Shown: one piece after another, positions 1 through 9,189 of the stretch
How the letters are laid out: each line of letters begins with the position of its first letter
Position numbering within the stretch: position 1 is the first letter of the stretch
Assembly: GCA_009694285.1 (NCBI GenBank)
Contig: SHVK01000002.1
Location: 45,192-109,191 of the forward strand
Direction of reading: 5' to 3'
Length of the DNA: 64,000 bases
Origin: Candidatus Nanopelagicaceae bacterium
Lineage (GTDB): Bacteria > Actinomycetota > Actinomycetes > Nanopelagicales > Nanopelagicaceae
Translations under genes and position numbers: made by a program
The notes under the pieces: model-generated
Told to the model about the DNA's origin: nothing
The model's input: only the letters and a program-made list of their open reading frames with translations
Databases searched by the model: none

Positions 1-1
1 A

Positions 2-310
2 CTTGCGCCAGCAATCAGTCCTAAGAAAACATGGGAAGGGTTGATTGGTTCACTAATCTTCTCAATTCTCGGTGGTGGGTTAATGCTTTCACTTTTGTTT
101 GAGAAACATTGGCTGGTCGGTGCCGCGATTGGAGTTGCTGCAGTATTTACAGCTACATGCGGTGATTTGATTGAGAGTGCAATCAAGCGTGATTTAGATT
201 TGAAAGATATGGGAGTAATTTTGCCAGGCCATGGTGGAATGCTTGATCGTCTGGATTCAGTATTACTTTCAGCCCCAATTATCTGGGCAATTTTAACTTT
301 GGTCGGATAA
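2..310 (+). CDS. cdsA: phosphatidate cytidylyltransferase, C-terminal part
   Basis: Makes CDP-diacylglycerol from phosphatidic acid and CTP at the membrane, the common precursor of bacterial phospholipids. The frame is open from the left edge of the window, so the N-terminal part is missing. The visible residues include the SPKKTWEG motif near the edge, two hydrophobic stretches, and the family signature with IKRDLDLKD followed by GHGGMLDRLDS, the metal-binding CDP-alcohol site. The frame ends at 310, six bases before rlmN, so the two are probably co-transcribed. pgsA at 40772 uses its product. Confidence 0.95.
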   Translation, partial: LAPAISPKKTWEGLIGSLIFSILGGGLMLSLLFEKHWLVGAAIGVAAVFTATCGDLIESAIKRDLDLKDMGVILPGHGGMLDRLDSVLLSAPIIWAILTLVG

Positions 311-316
311 TTAAAT

Positions 317-1447
317 ATGCCCACTATAGAAATTTCACCACTTGTAAAAAAGCCACCACGTCACTTCGCAGATCTGTCGCCGGACAACCGGGCAATTGCA
401 GTTACTGAATTAGGTGAACCAGCCTTCAGGGCTAAGCAATTAGCGAATCATTATTTTGGGCGTCACAATGAAACTCCTGAACAGTGGAGTGACATCTCTA
501 GTGAGAGTGCGAACAAATTGGCAGCCGGACTATTTCCAACCCTTTTGACCAAAGTGCGCAGTGTCACTTGTGACAGTGGAACAACCCGTAAGGATTTATG
601 GAAATTGCATGATGGCGTGATGGTCGAGAGCGTTTTAATGCGTTATCCAGATCGGGCCACATTATGTATCTCTTCTCAAGCGGGCTGTGGAATGGGCTGT
701 CCATTTTGCGCTACCGGTCAAGCTGGATTAACTAGAAATTTAAGTGCTGGTGAAATTACTGCTCAAGTTTTTGCAGCATCCCGTGCGATGGAGTTGGGTG
801 AGATGGGCGCTCCAATGCGTTTATCAAATATTGTTTTTATGGGGATGGGTGAACCTCTCGCAAATTACAACGCTGTTATGCAGACTATTAAAAATATTAC
901 GGCGCCAACCCCAGATGGGTTTGGAATTAGTGCGCGCTCAGTGACGCTTTCTACAGTTGGCTTAGTAAGTGGAATTGAAAAGCTTATGGAAGAGGGAATT
1001 CCCGTAACGTTGGCGGTTTCGTTACATACACCTGATGATGAACTTCGCAATACTTTGGTGCCAATCAATACTCGTTGGAAAGTTCGTGAAGTATTGGCTG
1101 CAGCGGATAATTACGCAACTCAGACTGGACGCCGTTATTCGATTGAATATGCAATGATTCGTGATATCAACGACCATGCATGGCGGGCAGATTTACTTGG
1201 ACGTATGCTGAAAAGCCGCGCAGCACATGTGAATTTAATCCCACTTAATCCAACACCTGGATCTAAGTGGACCGCATCAAAACCAGAAGATGAAAAGAAA
1301 TTTGTTGAAGTTCTGGAAAGTTATGGAGTTCCCGTAACTGTGAGAGATACTCGCGGCCGTGAAATTGACGGCGCCTGTGGTCAATTGGCTGCAGCGGAAA
1401 AAGTTAGTAAGCGAAATAAATTTAAAGTTATGAGTACTGAAAGTTAA
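317..1447 (+). CDS. rlmN: 23S rRNA (adenine2503-C2)-methyltransferase RlmN
   Basis: Radical SAM enzyme that methylates C2 of A2503 in 23S rRNA and A37 of some tRNAs. At 376 residues it has the usual length. The 4Fe-4S cluster motif CxxxCxxC is at Cys124, Cys128 and Cys131 (context [12 protein letters not shown]), and the C-terminal DGACGQL holds the expected methyl-accepting cysteine. GMGEPL and the [10 protein letters not shown] stretch are also typical of the family. It follows cdsA closely. In actinobacteria rlmN is normally followed by dxr, but here the polyamine block intervenes and dxr lies about 12.4 kb downstream. Confidence 0.96.
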   Translation: MPTIEISPLVKKPPRHFADLSPDNRAIAVTELGEPAFRAKQLANHYFGRHNETPEQWSDISSESANKLAAGLFPTLLTKVRSVTCDSGTTRKDLWKLHDGVMVESVLMRYPDRATLCISSQAGCGMGCPFCATGQAGLTRNLSAGEITAQVFAASRAMELGEMGAPMRLSNIVFMGMGEPLANYNAVMQTIKNITAPTPDGFGISARSVTLSTVGLVSGIEKLMEEGIPVTLAVSLHTPDDELRNTLVPINTRWKVREVLAAADNYATQTGRRYSIEYAMIRDINDHAWRADLLGRMLKSRAAHVNLIPLNPTPGSKWTASKPEDEKKFVEVLESYGVPVTVRDTRGREIDGACGQLAAAEKVSKRNKFKVMSTES

Positions 1448-2730
1448 TTTCCGGTAACTCTGCTTAAAGCTTTAGCCAATAATGAAGGTTGATTTGTGGC
1501 AGCCTCTTCGCGATCAGCAAAATCAGTTAATTTAACAACCGAGTTTATAGCGACCCAACGCAGAGGTTCTGGCTCCCATAGCGGCGGAGCATGGTTCACA
1601 AATGGTAATTTTGTTAACTCAGTATCTTTTTCTAAAATTAAATCGGCAAGTGCTTTAGCCGCCAAATAAGAAAGCGTTAATCCATCTCCTACATATCCGC
1701 CAGCTTTTGCTTGCCCTTTCGTTTGATCATAATTTGCAAAAGGTTGCCAATCTCGAGTCACACTTACGGCGCCACCCCAGCGATGGGTGAATTGGGTATT
1801 TGCCAGGGGTGGAAACCAAGCGCGCACCATTGCAATAATTTGATCATGTACTCGCGAATTATTTTCTGCAGCAGAGCGCATAAGTGAGCCAAATAGATAT
1901 GGGGCTCCACGTCCACCAACAGCCAAACGATTATCTTTAGTTCGCTGGCCATAAGTAACTAGATGACTGGCTTCAGCAAATGATTCACCATTAGATAAGC
2001 CAATCTGATTCCAAAGTTTTTCATTTATCGGCTCTGTGGCAACCATGAGTGAGTAAAGCGGAATACGTTCACGGCTGCCCTTGGCAAAGGCTTCTGTCGC
2101 AGAAATTACGGTGGTCGCAATTAGTGCACCTGACGGGGTAGTTACCTTATGGTCAGTAGTTCTAAGCGCTGGTGATTTTTCATAAATCCGTGCTCCTAGT
2201 TGTTCTACATGATTGGCCAAAGCCCGGACAAATCTTCCAGGATGAATAGTTGCGCAATCAGGAGTAAACAAACTACCTAATGCGCCATTGAGTTGAACTT
2301 TGCTTAAAGTTTCACTTTGATTTAAGAAAGTAGCTGAACCAATATTATTTTTCAACCTTTTCAATTGCCCTTTATTACGAGCAATTGAAAGTGAACCACC
2401 CATTCGAAAATTAGCGTCAGGTGCGTACTTGCTTGCAAAAACTCCAATCTCAGCTATTGATTGGACTAAGTGAGGGGTTACTAAATCTGCTCCCATTTCA
2501 CTTGGATAAAGCGCACTAACCCATCCACCATTTCGACCACTTGCACCGAAGCCAACTCGCTCCTTTTCAATTATCGCAATCTTTAAATCAGGTTTATTAC
2601 TCAGTAGGTGAAAGGCACTCCATAATCCAGTGAAACCTGCGCCAATAATTGCAACATCAACCTCTTCAGTTGCGCGCAGCGGCGCTCTTTCCACGGATTT
2701 ACTATTTAAAGTGGCATCCCAAAGATTCAT
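1444..2730 (-). CDS. FAD-dependent amine oxidoreductase (DAO family, PuuB-like)
   Basis: A 428-residue flavoprotein of the D-amino-acid-oxidase / glycine-oxidase fold. The Rossmann motif GAGFTG is at residues 30-35, followed by a GASGRNGGW stretch as in gamma-glutamylputrescine oxidases, and a C-terminal [14 protein letters not shown]-contact region. It is likely to oxidise a primary or secondary amine to an aldehyde or imine; the substrate cannot be read from sequence. I start it at the ATG at 2730, which overlaps the stop of the upstream gene as ATGA and has AGAAGGG just upstream. A GTG at 2748 is possible. Its stop overlaps the end of rlmN by four bases. Context suggests polyamine catabolism. 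Confidence 0.82.
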   Translation of the reverse strand: MNLWDATLNSKSVERAPLRATEEVDVAIIGAGFTGLWSAFHLLSNKPDLKIAIIEKERVGFGASGRNGGWVSALYPSEMGADLVTPHLVQSIAEIGVFASKYAPDANFRMGGSLSIARNKGQLKRLKNNIGSATFLNQSETLSKVQLNGALGSLFTPDCATIHPGRFVRALANHVEQLGARIYEKSPALRTTDHKVTTPSGALIATTVISATEAFAKGSRERIPLYSLMVATEPINEKLWNQIGLSNGESFAEASHLVTYGQRTKDNRLAVGGRGAPYLFGSLMRSAAENNSRVHDQIIAMVRAWFPPLANTQFTHRWGGAVSVTRDWQPFANYDQTKGQAKAGGYVGDGLTLSYLAAKALADLILEKDTELTKLPFVNHAPPLWEPEPLRWVAINSVVKLTDFADREEAATNQPSLLAKALSRVTGN

Positions 2731-3383
2731 GTTCGCCCTTCTGGCCACCTTGAAATGTAATCAGGAATTGGAATTCCTGGAATCAAATTTGGATCTGGAA
2801 TTGGTTCACCATAAGTGTGTTTGATTGGTAAAACTCCAGCCCACATTGGAAGGGAATACTCTTCAACGGGATCTGCTGGAAATTTACTTGAGATCTTTAC
2901 ACTTGCTTCATTTAGTGGCATTGAAACCATTAGTGTGGCTTTTGTCTCTTGCTCAGTGGTTAAACGCAATTCCTTACTTCGTTCTGGAAATAATTTCTCT
3001 GTTAAATGCAAAAATGCCTCCAACTTCTCGGAACCTTCTAGAGCGCGTGCACTTCCTAAAATCATGGCACTTCGATAATTCATTGAAGATTCAAATGCAG
3101 AACGCGCAAGAACTAATCCATCGAGAATTGTTAGCGTTACACAAATTGGCGCACCTGAAGCAATCGTCTTCATAAGGCGAGACACACTTGATCCATGTAA
3201 GAGCAATTGATCTCCAACGCGAGCGGCAACTAGCGGTAAAACAAAGGGTTGGCCACCTTCAACAATTCCAACATGTGCTACTAAAGATTGATCTAGCAGG
3301 TCATATAGTGCGGCCGTATCTGTGGCCGCCTTGTGGGGGACGCGTTTTACCTTTGTCCGTTCGGTCGGGGATAATTCGCTCAT
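2727..3383 (-). CDS. pyridoxamine 5'-phosphate oxidase family flavin-binding protein
   Basis: A 218-residue protein of the split-barrel FMN-binding type (Pyridox_ox_2-like). It has an N-terminal helix with a KVKRVPHKAA stretch, then a beta-rich part containing HVGIVEGGQPFVLPL and LLLHGSSVSRLMK. These are the usual FMN-contact regions. Pyridoxamine oxidase activity is not implied; this subfamily often acts as a flavin- or F420-dependent reductase or as a flavin-binding accessory. It is translationally coupled to the FAD oxidoreductase (ATGA overlap) and divergent from patD, so a role in the same amine-degrading module is plausible. A TCTAAT hexamer lies six bases before its ATG on the minus strand. 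Confidence 0.78.
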   Translation of the reverse strand: MSELSPTERTKVKRVPHKAATDTAALYDLLDQSLVAHVGIVEGGQPFVLPLVAARVGDQLLLHGSSVSRLMKTIASGAPICVTLTILDGLVLARSAFESSMNYRSAMILGSARALEGSEKLEAFLHLTEKLFPERSKELRLTTEQETKATLMVSMPLNEASVKISSKFPADPVEEYSLPMWAGVLPIKHTYGEPIPDPNLIPGIPIPDYISRWPEGRT

Positions 3384-3421
3384 CAGGCAATTAGATCACA
3401 TCGAGAGTAACTCTTGTTTTT

Positions 3422-3439
3422 GACCTTGCTGACAAGGTC
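3422..3439. promoter_or_regulatory. perfect inverted repeat in the patD promoter (candidate operator)
   Basis: GACCTTG and CAAGGTC form a perfect 7-base inverted repeat around CTGA. The repeat overlaps a -35-like CTGACA (3429-3434), which is 18 bases from TAACCT (3453-3458), a TAnnnT hexamer of the kind found before other genes here. This placement fits a repressor dimer site for the patD-pot operon. If transcription instead starts further upstream, the same bases would form an RNA hairpin. Confidence 0.5.
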
Positions 3440-3450
3440 GGGGTTTAGCG

Positions 3451-3499
3451 CGTAACCTGACCCCACTAGAACTCCAAAAAATAAAAGGGGCAAGTTACG
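3451..3499 (+). promoter_or_regulatory. patD 5' segment with a possible Shine-Dalgarno-sequestering pairing
   Basis: GTTACG, the six bases directly before the patD ATG, is complementary to CGTAAC at 3451-3456. The likely ribosome-binding GGGG at 3487-3490 is complementary to CCCC at 3461-3464, which can also pair with GGGG at 3440-3443. These two pairings exclude each other. The arrangement resembles a translational switch, but it works only if transcripts start upstream of about 3451, and the best promoter call would start them near 3465. Confidence 0.35.
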
Positions 3500-4927
3500 A
3501 TGAAAGCGCTTAAGAATTTTGTTGGCGGAAAATCAATTGAGTCTAAGAGCGGCAAGAGTAGCCAATTAATAAATCCAGCCACGGGTCAGGCATATATGAC
3601 TGCACCAATTTCTGATGCGGCAGATGTAGACCACGCACTTAAAGTTGCTGAAAAAGCTTTTGGTGGATGGCGTGATTCCACACCAAGTGAGCGCCAACGC
3701 GCATTATTAAAAATTGCCGACGCCCTTGAATCTCGCGCAGAAGAGATAATTGCAATTGAATCAGAAAATACCGGAAAACCTCTTGCAGTAACTCGGTCTG
3801 AAGAAGTGCCGCCAATGATTGACCAAATTAGATTTTTCGCAGGTGCGGCAAGAAATTTAGAAGGTTTATCTGCCGGTGAATATATGCATGGTATGACTTC
3901 ATTTATTCGCCGTGAGCCAATTGGGGTGTGTGCACAAGTAACTCCGTGGAATTATCCAATGATGATGGCAGTGTGGAAGTGGGCTCCAGCAATTGCGGCA
4001 GGCAACACTGTTGTTTTGAAACCAAGTGATACAACACCTGCATCCACAGTTTTCATGGCTGAAGTGATGTCTGAGTTCTTACCAGAGGGTGTTTTCAATG
4101 TTGTATGTGGAGATAGAGATACCGGCCGAGCGTTAATCAGCCATGAAATTCCGCAGCTGGTAGCGATTACTGGATCTGTCCGTGCTGGAATGGAAGTTGC
4201 ATCAGTTGCATCACAAGATGTGAAACGAGTGCACCTTGAATTAGGTGGCAAGGCACCTGTAGTTATATTTGATGATGCAGATTTAGAAGCGGCAGCAGCT
4301 TGGATTGCAGTTGCCGGATTTTTTAATGCTGGTCAAGATTGCACTGCAGCAACTCGAGTACTTGTAGGACCAAAAGCTTATGATGATTTTGTAGCTTTAC
4401 TGACTGAGCAAGCCAAAAATGAAATCAAAATTGGTATGCCACATGAAGATGTATTAGTTGGGCCAGTAAATAACGAGGCGCAATTAAAACGCGTTGCTGG
4501 ATTTTTAGAGCGCACACCAAGTCATGCGAAAATTATGACTGGCGGCGCACCGTTGAAACAACCTGGCTTCTTTTTCCCACCAACAGTTGTTGCTGGCCTT
4601 AAGCAAGATGACGAGATGATCCAAAGTGAGATTTTTGGGCCGGTAATTACAGTGCAAAAATTTAGTGATGATGACGAAGCTTTGCGCTTTGCCAATGGAG
4701 TCAAATATGGATTGGCTTCGAGTGTCTGGACCAAAGATCATGGCCGGGCGATGCGGATGGCTAAAGCCTTTGATTTCGGATGCGTCTGGATCAATACCCA
4801 TATTCCAATTGTGGCTGAGATGCCACATGGCGGATTCAAGCACTCTGGCTATGGTAAAGATCTTTCAAATTACGGATTTGAGGATTACACCCGAATTAAG
4901 CACGTGATGACCAACCTCGAGGCGTAA
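3500..4927 (+). CDS. patD: gamma-aminobutyraldehyde dehydrogenase (ALDH superfamily)
   Basis: NAD-dependent oxidation of 4-aminobutanal (from putrescine) to GABA is the best-supported role. At 475 residues it has the standard ALDH length. PWNYPMMM begins the NAD-binding half, ELGGKAP holds the general base Glu247, and NAGQDCTAATR holds the nucleophile Cys281. The C-terminal WINTHIPIVAEMPHGGFKHSG stretch is typical of PatD/Prr-type enzymes. The GGGG ribosome site at 3487-3490 supports this ATG. It heads an operon-like run with potDABC. Related betaine-aldehyde or succinate-semialdehyde dehydrogenases cannot be excluded, and no separate GabD is visible in the window, so it may act on more than one aldehyde. 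Confidence 0.87.
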   Translation: MKALKNFVGGKSIESKSGKSSQLINPATGQAYMTAPISDAADVDHALKVAEKAFGGWRDSTPSERQRALLKIADALESRAEEIIAIESENTGKPLAVTRSEEVPPMIDQIRFFAGAARNLEGLSAGEYMHGMTSFIRREPIGVCAQVTPWNYPMMMAVWKWAPAIAAGNTVVLKPSDTTPASTVFMAEVMSEFLPEGVFNVVCGDRDTGRALISHEIPQLVAITGSVRAGMEVASVASQDVKRVHLELGGKAPVVIFDDADLEAAAAWIAVAGFFNAGQDCTAATRVLVGPKAYDDFVALLTEQAKNEIKIGMPHEDVLVGPVNNEAQLKRVAGFLERTPSHAKIMTGGAPLKQPGFFFPPTVVAGLKQDDEMIQSEIFGPVITVQKFSDDDEALRFANGVKYGLASSVWTKDHGRAMRMAKAFDFGCVWINTHIPIVAEMPHGGFKHSGYGKDLSNYGFEDYTRIKHVMTNLEA

Positions 4928-4931
4928 ATCT

Positions 4932-5031
4932 CAGATTATTGACAGCGAAATCTGGTCATTTGGGGCTTTGAAGTCCTACGATCAGACCCGCAACCGAAAC
5001 TTAAAGATTCCCGAGATTAAGGAGAAATTCA
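4932..5031 (+). promoter_or_regulatory. patD-potD intergenic region: hairpin, -10-like site and ribosome site
   Basis: CAGATT (4932-4937) and AATCTG (4949-4954) can form a six-pair stem just after the patD stop, with no following T-run. TACGAT at 4977-4982 is a TAnnnT hexamer that could start a separate potD transcript. TAAGGAG at 5018-5024 is a strong Shine-Dalgarno site that fixes the potD start at 5032. The stem may only trim or stabilise the mRNA, giving the binding protein a higher level than the dehydrogenase. Confidence 0.4.
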
Positions 5032-6231
5032 ATGAAGCCAGACCTAACTCCGGAAGTGCGAGAAATCGTCCGCGCCCAACTCTCCCGCCGCCGCTTCATT
5101 GCTGGTGCTGGTGCAGTAGGCGGTGCAACTTTGCTTGCTGCCTGCGGTTCAAATGATGCTGAAAGCGGTAGTGCAGATGCAACTGCAAGTGCTCCCGTTG
5201 ATGAGGGTGGCACAGTTCGTTGGGCCAACTGGCCTGCATATTTAGATTTTGATTCAGATAAAAAAACTTACACATCACTCGAAACCTTTAAAGCAGCATC
5301 TGGAATTAATGTTGTTTATAAAGAAGATGTAAATGACAATGACGAATTTTATGGAAAAGTGCAAGGTCAATTAAAACTTGGCAAAGATATCGGTTACGAC
5401 ATTGTCACTCTTACTGACTGGATGGCTGGACGTTGGGTGCGTATGGGTTATACCCAAGCTTTTGATGAAGCAAACCTTCCAAACAAAGTAAATATCTTGC
5501 CAACTTTGGCAAATGTTGGTTTTGATCCGGGTCGTAAAAGCACCTTAACTTGGCAATCTGGTTTTGCTGGATTTGGTTGGAATAAAGAAAAAATTCCTGG
5601 TGGAATTCAAAGTATTGAACAACTTTTTGACAAGAAGAACAAAGGTCGCATTGAAGTTCTAAGTGAAATGCGCGACACGATGGGAATTATTTTACAAGCG
5701 CAAGGTGTTGACCCTTCTCAACCATTCACCGAGGATCAATTTATGAATGCGATTGATTTCCTTCAACAGAAAATTTCTGATGGATTTATCCGCCAGGTAA
5801 AAGGAAATGATTACCTCGAAGATATGGTTAGTGGAGACGCAGTAGCAGTCATTGGTTGGAGCGGAGATATCTTCTCTCTCTCAAATGAAAATGGCGGAAA
5901 GTTTGGATTCCAAGTTCCAGAAAGTGGCGGAACTTTGTGGAGCGATAACTGCATTATTCCATCTACCTCAAAAAACAAGAAAAATGCAGAGACGGTACTT
6001 AATAATTACTACGATCCAGCAGTTGCGGCTCAAGTTGCAGCATTTGTAAATTACATCTGCCCAGTGGTTGGCGCTCAAGCTGAAATGGAAAAAATTGATC
6101 CAGAGTTAGCTAAGAGTCCTTTCATTTTCCCTGATGATGCAACTTTGGCAAAGGTCCGGGTATTCCGCACTCTCACCGTAGACGAAGAGACTAAGTACGC
6201 AGAAGCTTTCCAAGCAGCAGCAGGAAATTAA
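5032..6231 (+). CDS. potD: spermidine/putrescine ABC transporter substrate-binding lipoprotein
   Basis: The extracytoplasmic receptor of a PotABCD-type importer. The N-terminus has a twin-arginine pattern (SRRRF, residues 18-22), a hydrophobic stretch and a lipobox LAAC with Cys38 as the lipidation site, so export as a folded lipoprotein is likely. The mature part is a type II periplasmic binding fold of about 360 residues, with the WANWPAYLDF opening and IIQAQGVDPSQP-like hinge region seen in PotD/PotF proteins (here IILQAQGVDPSQP). Whether putrescine or spermidine is bound cannot be decided by eye. It is the first transporter gene and lies two bases from potA. Confidence 0.9.
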   Translation: MKPDLTPEVREIVRAQLSRRRFIAGAGAVGGATLLAACGSNDAESGSADATASAPVDEGGTVRWANWPAYLDFDSDKKTYTSLETFKAASGINVVYKEDVNDNDEFYGKVQGQLKLGKDIGYDIVTLTDWMAGRWVRMGYTQAFDEANLPNKVNILPTLANVGFDPGRKSTLTWQSGFAGFGWNKEKIPGGIQSIEQLFDKKNKGRIEVLSEMRDTMGIILQAQGVDPSQPFTEDQFMNAIDFLQQKISDGFIRQVKGNDYLEDMVSGDAVAVIGWSGDIFSLSNENGGKFGFQVPESGGTLWSDNCIIPSTSKNKKNAETVLNNYYDPAVAAQVAAFVNYICPVVGAQAEMEKIDPELAKSPFIFPDDATLAKVRVFRTLTVDEETKYAEAFQAAAGN

Positions 6232-6233
6232 TT

Positions 6234-7373
6234 GTGGCGAATCACCCTGATGCAGCAAAAACGGGAGATTTAAAGTTAAGTAGTATCACCAAAAGTTTTG
6301 GTGATTTCCTAGCAGTTGATGATTTAGATCTGGTGATCCCCAAAGGTTCGTTTTTTGCGCTTCTGGGGCCATCAGGTTGCGGAAAGACCACAACTTTGCG
6401 AATGATTGCAGGGCTAGAGGAACCAACTTCCGGAAAAATTTACCTGGGGGATACTGATTTAACGGATACCAAATCATATCGCCGGCCAGTCAATACGGTT
6501 TTTCAAAATTACGCCTTATTTCCACATTTAACTATCTTTGAAAATGTGGCATTCGGATTGCGTCGCCGTGGAATCAAAGAGGTAAAAGAATCCGTGGAAA
6601 AAGTCTTAGCGTTAGTTGAATTAGCCCACTTGCGTGATCGCAAACCAACGCAACTATCTGGTGGACAACAGCAGCGCATCGCAGTTGCCCGAGCGATAGT
6701 AAATCGCCCAGCTTTATTGCTACTGGATGAACCACTTGGAGCACTTGATCTTAAGTTACGTCGCCAGATGCAGATTGAATTAAAATGGATTCAAACTGAA
6801 GTAGGAATTACCTTCGTTCATGTAACGCATGATCAAGAAGAGGCCATGACAATGGCTGACACCATCGCGGTTATGAATGAAGGTCGGATTGAACAACTTG
6901 GTTCACCAGCAGATCTTTATGAGAATCCCAAAACTGCATTTGTGGCAAACTTTTTGGGCCAATCCAACTTCATTAAAGGAACGGTCGAATCAACCTCCGG
7001 TGCTGATCAATTTGTGAATTTACAAGGCACGCGAATTGCAATTCCAGCTGCGCGTAATAGCAGTACGCACAAGAGCCTTCTGGTTGGAATCCGGCCTGAA
7101 AAATTTAGAATTCACAATGTTGGAGATGCAACTACTGGAAATAAGTTAGAAGGTGGAGTTGTCACCGACATTTCATTCGTCGGAGTCAGTACGCAATACC
7201 AAGTCGAAATGCCTTGGAAGCAAGAGTTGATGATCTTTGAGCAAAATGATGGTGGAGCTCCTAACCTCCGTAAGGGTGATGCAGTCACACTTTCTTGGGA
7301 ACCACATTTTACTTTCGCTCTCGACGGCGATGAAGATGTCAAATCAGGTTTAGCAGGAGTGGACGGCGAATAA
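6234..7373 (+). CDS. potA: spermidine/putrescine ABC transporter ATP-binding protein
   Basis: The ATPase that drives polyamine import from the cytoplasmic face. Walker A is GPSGCGKTT at residues 45-53, followed by the Q-loop (FQNYALFPH), the signature LSGGQQQR, Walker B LLLLDEPLGALD and the switch His in VTHDQEEA. A C-terminal TOBE-like domain (about residues 270-370, with VGIRPEKFRI) is typical of PotA and other CUT1-like ATPases. The start is GTG, two bases after the potD stop. The last base of its stop is shared with the potB start, so translation is coupled. Confidence 0.93.
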   Translation: MANHPDAAKTGDLKLSSITKSFGDFLAVDDLDLVIPKGSFFALLGPSGCGKTTTLRMIAGLEEPTSGKIYLGDTDLTDTKSYRRPVNTVFQNYALFPHLTIFENVAFGLRRRGIKEVKESVEKVLALVELAHLRDRKPTQLSGGQQQRIAVARAIVNRPALLLLDEPLGALDLKLRRQMQIELKWIQTEVGITFVHVTHDQEEAMTMADTIAVMNEGRIEQLGSPADLYENPKTAFVANFLGQSNFIKGTVESTSGADQFVNLQGTRIAIPAARNSSTHKSLLVGIRPEKFRIHNVGDATTGNKLEGGVVTDISFVGVSTQYQVEMPWKQELMIFEQNDGGAPNLRKGDAVTLSWEPHFTFALDGDEDVKSGLAGVDGE

Positions 7374-8266
7374 TGGCTTTTGCGCACGCTGGCACAGCAA
7401 CAGCAAGTAAGCCTGGTCGCGCTGGAATGCGGATCCCGTACCTTTTATTGCTTCCTGGTTTGCTATGGCTGTTGCTGTTTTTTGTTTTACCATTGATAAA
7501 TCTGGCTGAGACCTCCACCAAAACACCGATTGCCGGAGGTGAAACTGGCGCATATGAACAAACCTTTAGATTACAAAATTATGTAGATGCATTTTCAGAA
7601 AATAGTGCTCAATTTTCGCGCTCTTTTATTTACGCCCTTCTAGCCACGGTTTTAGCACTTGCTATCTCTTACCCCCTCGCTTACGCAATTGCATTCAAAA
7701 GCGGAAAGTATAAAAACATTTTATTAGTTTTGGTTATTGCGCCATTTTTTACCTCTTTCCTACTCCGTACAATCGCGTGGAAGCAAATTCTTGGCGAAGA
7801 AGGTCCAGTTATTTCAATTTTACGAACTTTCCATTTGATAGGTGCTGACACTTCAATTACTGCGACCGCTCTTGCTGTTATCACTGGAATGACCTACAAC
7901 TTTTTACCATTTATGACTCTCCCGATATATGCAAGTTTGGAGCGAATTGATCCACGCTTAATGGAAGCTTCAGGGGATCTCTACGCAAATGGATTGACCA
8001 CTTTTAGAAGAGTAACTTTTCCATTATCAATGCCTGGGGTAGTTGCTGGAACTTTGCTTACCTTTATCCCAGCAGCAGGTGATTATGTGAACGCGCAAAT
8101 TCTTGGAAATCCGACTACTAAAATGATCGGAAATGTCATTGATTCCCGATTCTTCCGAATAGTTGATTATCCAACAGCTGCCGCCCTCTCCTTCACTTTA
8201 ATGGCAGCAATTTTAATTTTAATTACTGTTTACATTCGTCGAGCCGGAACGGATGAACTGATATGA
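7373..8266 (+). CDS. potB: spermidine/putrescine ABC transporter permease PotB
   Basis: One of two inner-membrane permeases of the polyamine importer; 297 residues with about six membrane segments. The first, PYLLLLPGLLWLLL, follows a short cytoplasmic tail. The EAA loop that docks PotA is at EASGDLYANGLTTFRRV, near residue 200. The PGVVAGTLLTFIPAAGDYVNA stretch is characteristic of PotB/PotH. The start overlaps the potA stop by one base and the gene end overlaps potC by four (ATGA). Confidence 0.92.
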   Translation: MAFAHAGTATASKPGRAGMRIPYLLLLPGLLWLLLFFVLPLINLAETSTKTPIAGGETGAYEQTFRLQNYVDAFSENSAQFSRSFIYALLATVLALAISYPLAYAIAFKSGKYKNILLVLVIAPFFTSFLLRTIAWKQILGEEGPVISILRTFHLIGADTSITATALAVITGMTYNFLPFMTLPIYASLERIDPRLMEASGDLYANGLTTFRRVTFPLSMPGVVAGTLLTFIPAAGDYVNAQILGNPTTKMIGNVIDSRFFRIVDYPTAAALSFTLMAAILILITVYIRRAGTDELI

Positions 8267-9063
8267 CGCGCTGGTTATCTAAGAATTTGATCCGAATTTA
8301 CGCAGCACTTGCATTTATTTATCTCTTTATCCCAGTCGCTTACACAATGGCATTTTCATTTAATGATTCCGGAAAACGAAATTTGATTTGGCAAGGATTT
8401 ACTTTTAAAAATTGGTTAAATCCATGCGGCGCCCCTGAAGTTTGTACGGCTCTTGGAAATTCAATCAAGATTGGTTTCCTAGCGACTCTTTTTTCAACAA
8501 TATTAGGAACAATGATTGCATTTGCATTAGGGCGATACAGTTTCCGTGGTCGTAATACTACCAACTTGTTAATTTTCTTGCCGATGGCAACACCTGAAAT
8601 TGTCCTTGGAGCATCATTACTCGCGATGTTTTTGAATCTAGGTATCAACCCAGGTTTTTGGACAACTGTTATTGCTCATGTGATGTTTTGTATCTCATTT
8701 GTGGTTGTTACAGTGAAGGCCAGAATCGCCTCGCTAGATCCAAAGTTGGAAGAAGCCGCTCGAGATTTATATGCAACAGAGTGGCAAACTTTCCGTCGGG
8801 TAACTTTGCCTTTAGTGGCGCCAGGAATTGCCGCAGCAGCACTTCTTGCATTTTCATTATCTTTCGATGACTTCATCATTACTAATTTCAATTCAGGGAC
8901 GGTCAACACTTTCCCTAAATTTGTCTGGGTCTCATCCGCTCGCGGGGTCCCTGCTCAAGCCAACGTCATCGGCTCGGCAATGTTCTTGATCGCCCTCGCG
9001 ATCGTAATTTCCGCTCAAATATATTCCAGTGCCAAAGCCCGCAGATTGCAGAAAAAGCACTAG
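8263..9063 (+). CDS. potC: spermidine/putrescine ABC transporter permease PotC
   Basis: The second permease, 266 residues with about six membrane segments. The EAA loop reads EEAARDLYATEWQTFRRV. The FSLSFDDFIITNFNSG segment after it is a hallmark of PotC/PotI. Its ATG overlaps the potB stop. It closes the transporter operon; a strong stem-loop (9076-9114) starts 12 bases after its stop, before the next gene of the same module. Confidence 0.92.
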   Translation: MTRWLSKNLIRIYAALAFIYLFIPVAYTMAFSFNDSGKRNLIWQGFTFKNWLNPCGAPEVCTALGNSIKIGFLATLFSTILGTMIAFALGRYSFRGRNTTNLLIFLPMATPEIVLGASLLAMFLNLGINPGFWTTVIAHVMFCISFVVVTVKARIASLDPKLEEAARDLYATEWQTFRRVTLPLVAPGIAAAALLAFSLSFDDFIITNFNSGTVNTFPKFVWVSSARGVPAQANVIGSAMFLIALAIVISAQIYSSAKARRLQKKH

Positions 9064-9075
9064 ACTTCTGCTGTT

Positions 9076-9189
9076 CCACTACGAAAAGTTGGTCTCTTTG
9101 AGACCCGGTAGTGGGGTTGGACTCCGGAGGACCCGGGACAACCGAAATTGTTGGTTAAGGGGTGGCTCCGGTTACGGCCGGTTAGTGCG
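9076..9189 (+). ncRNA. structured segment between potC and the FAD oxidoreductase
   Basis: CCACTAC (9076-9082) pairs with GTAGTGG (9108-9114) and encloses a second stem, GGTCTC (9091-9096) with GAGACC (9100-9105). Next, GGTTG (9115-9119) can pair with CAACC (9139-9143), or CAAC (9139-9142) with GTTG (9150-9153). CCGGAG (9124-9129), which holds the only good GGAGG, can pair with CTCCGG (9166-9171). There is no T-run, so it is not a standard intrinsic terminator. I matched it to no known riboswitch class. It may be a regulatory leader or an mRNA-stabilising element. Confidence 0.45.

Noticed and set aside
9076..9114. Strong stem-loop after potC as an intrinsic terminator
   Set aside because: The stem is followed by GGGTTGG rather than a T-run, and the next gene appears functionally linked to the operon.
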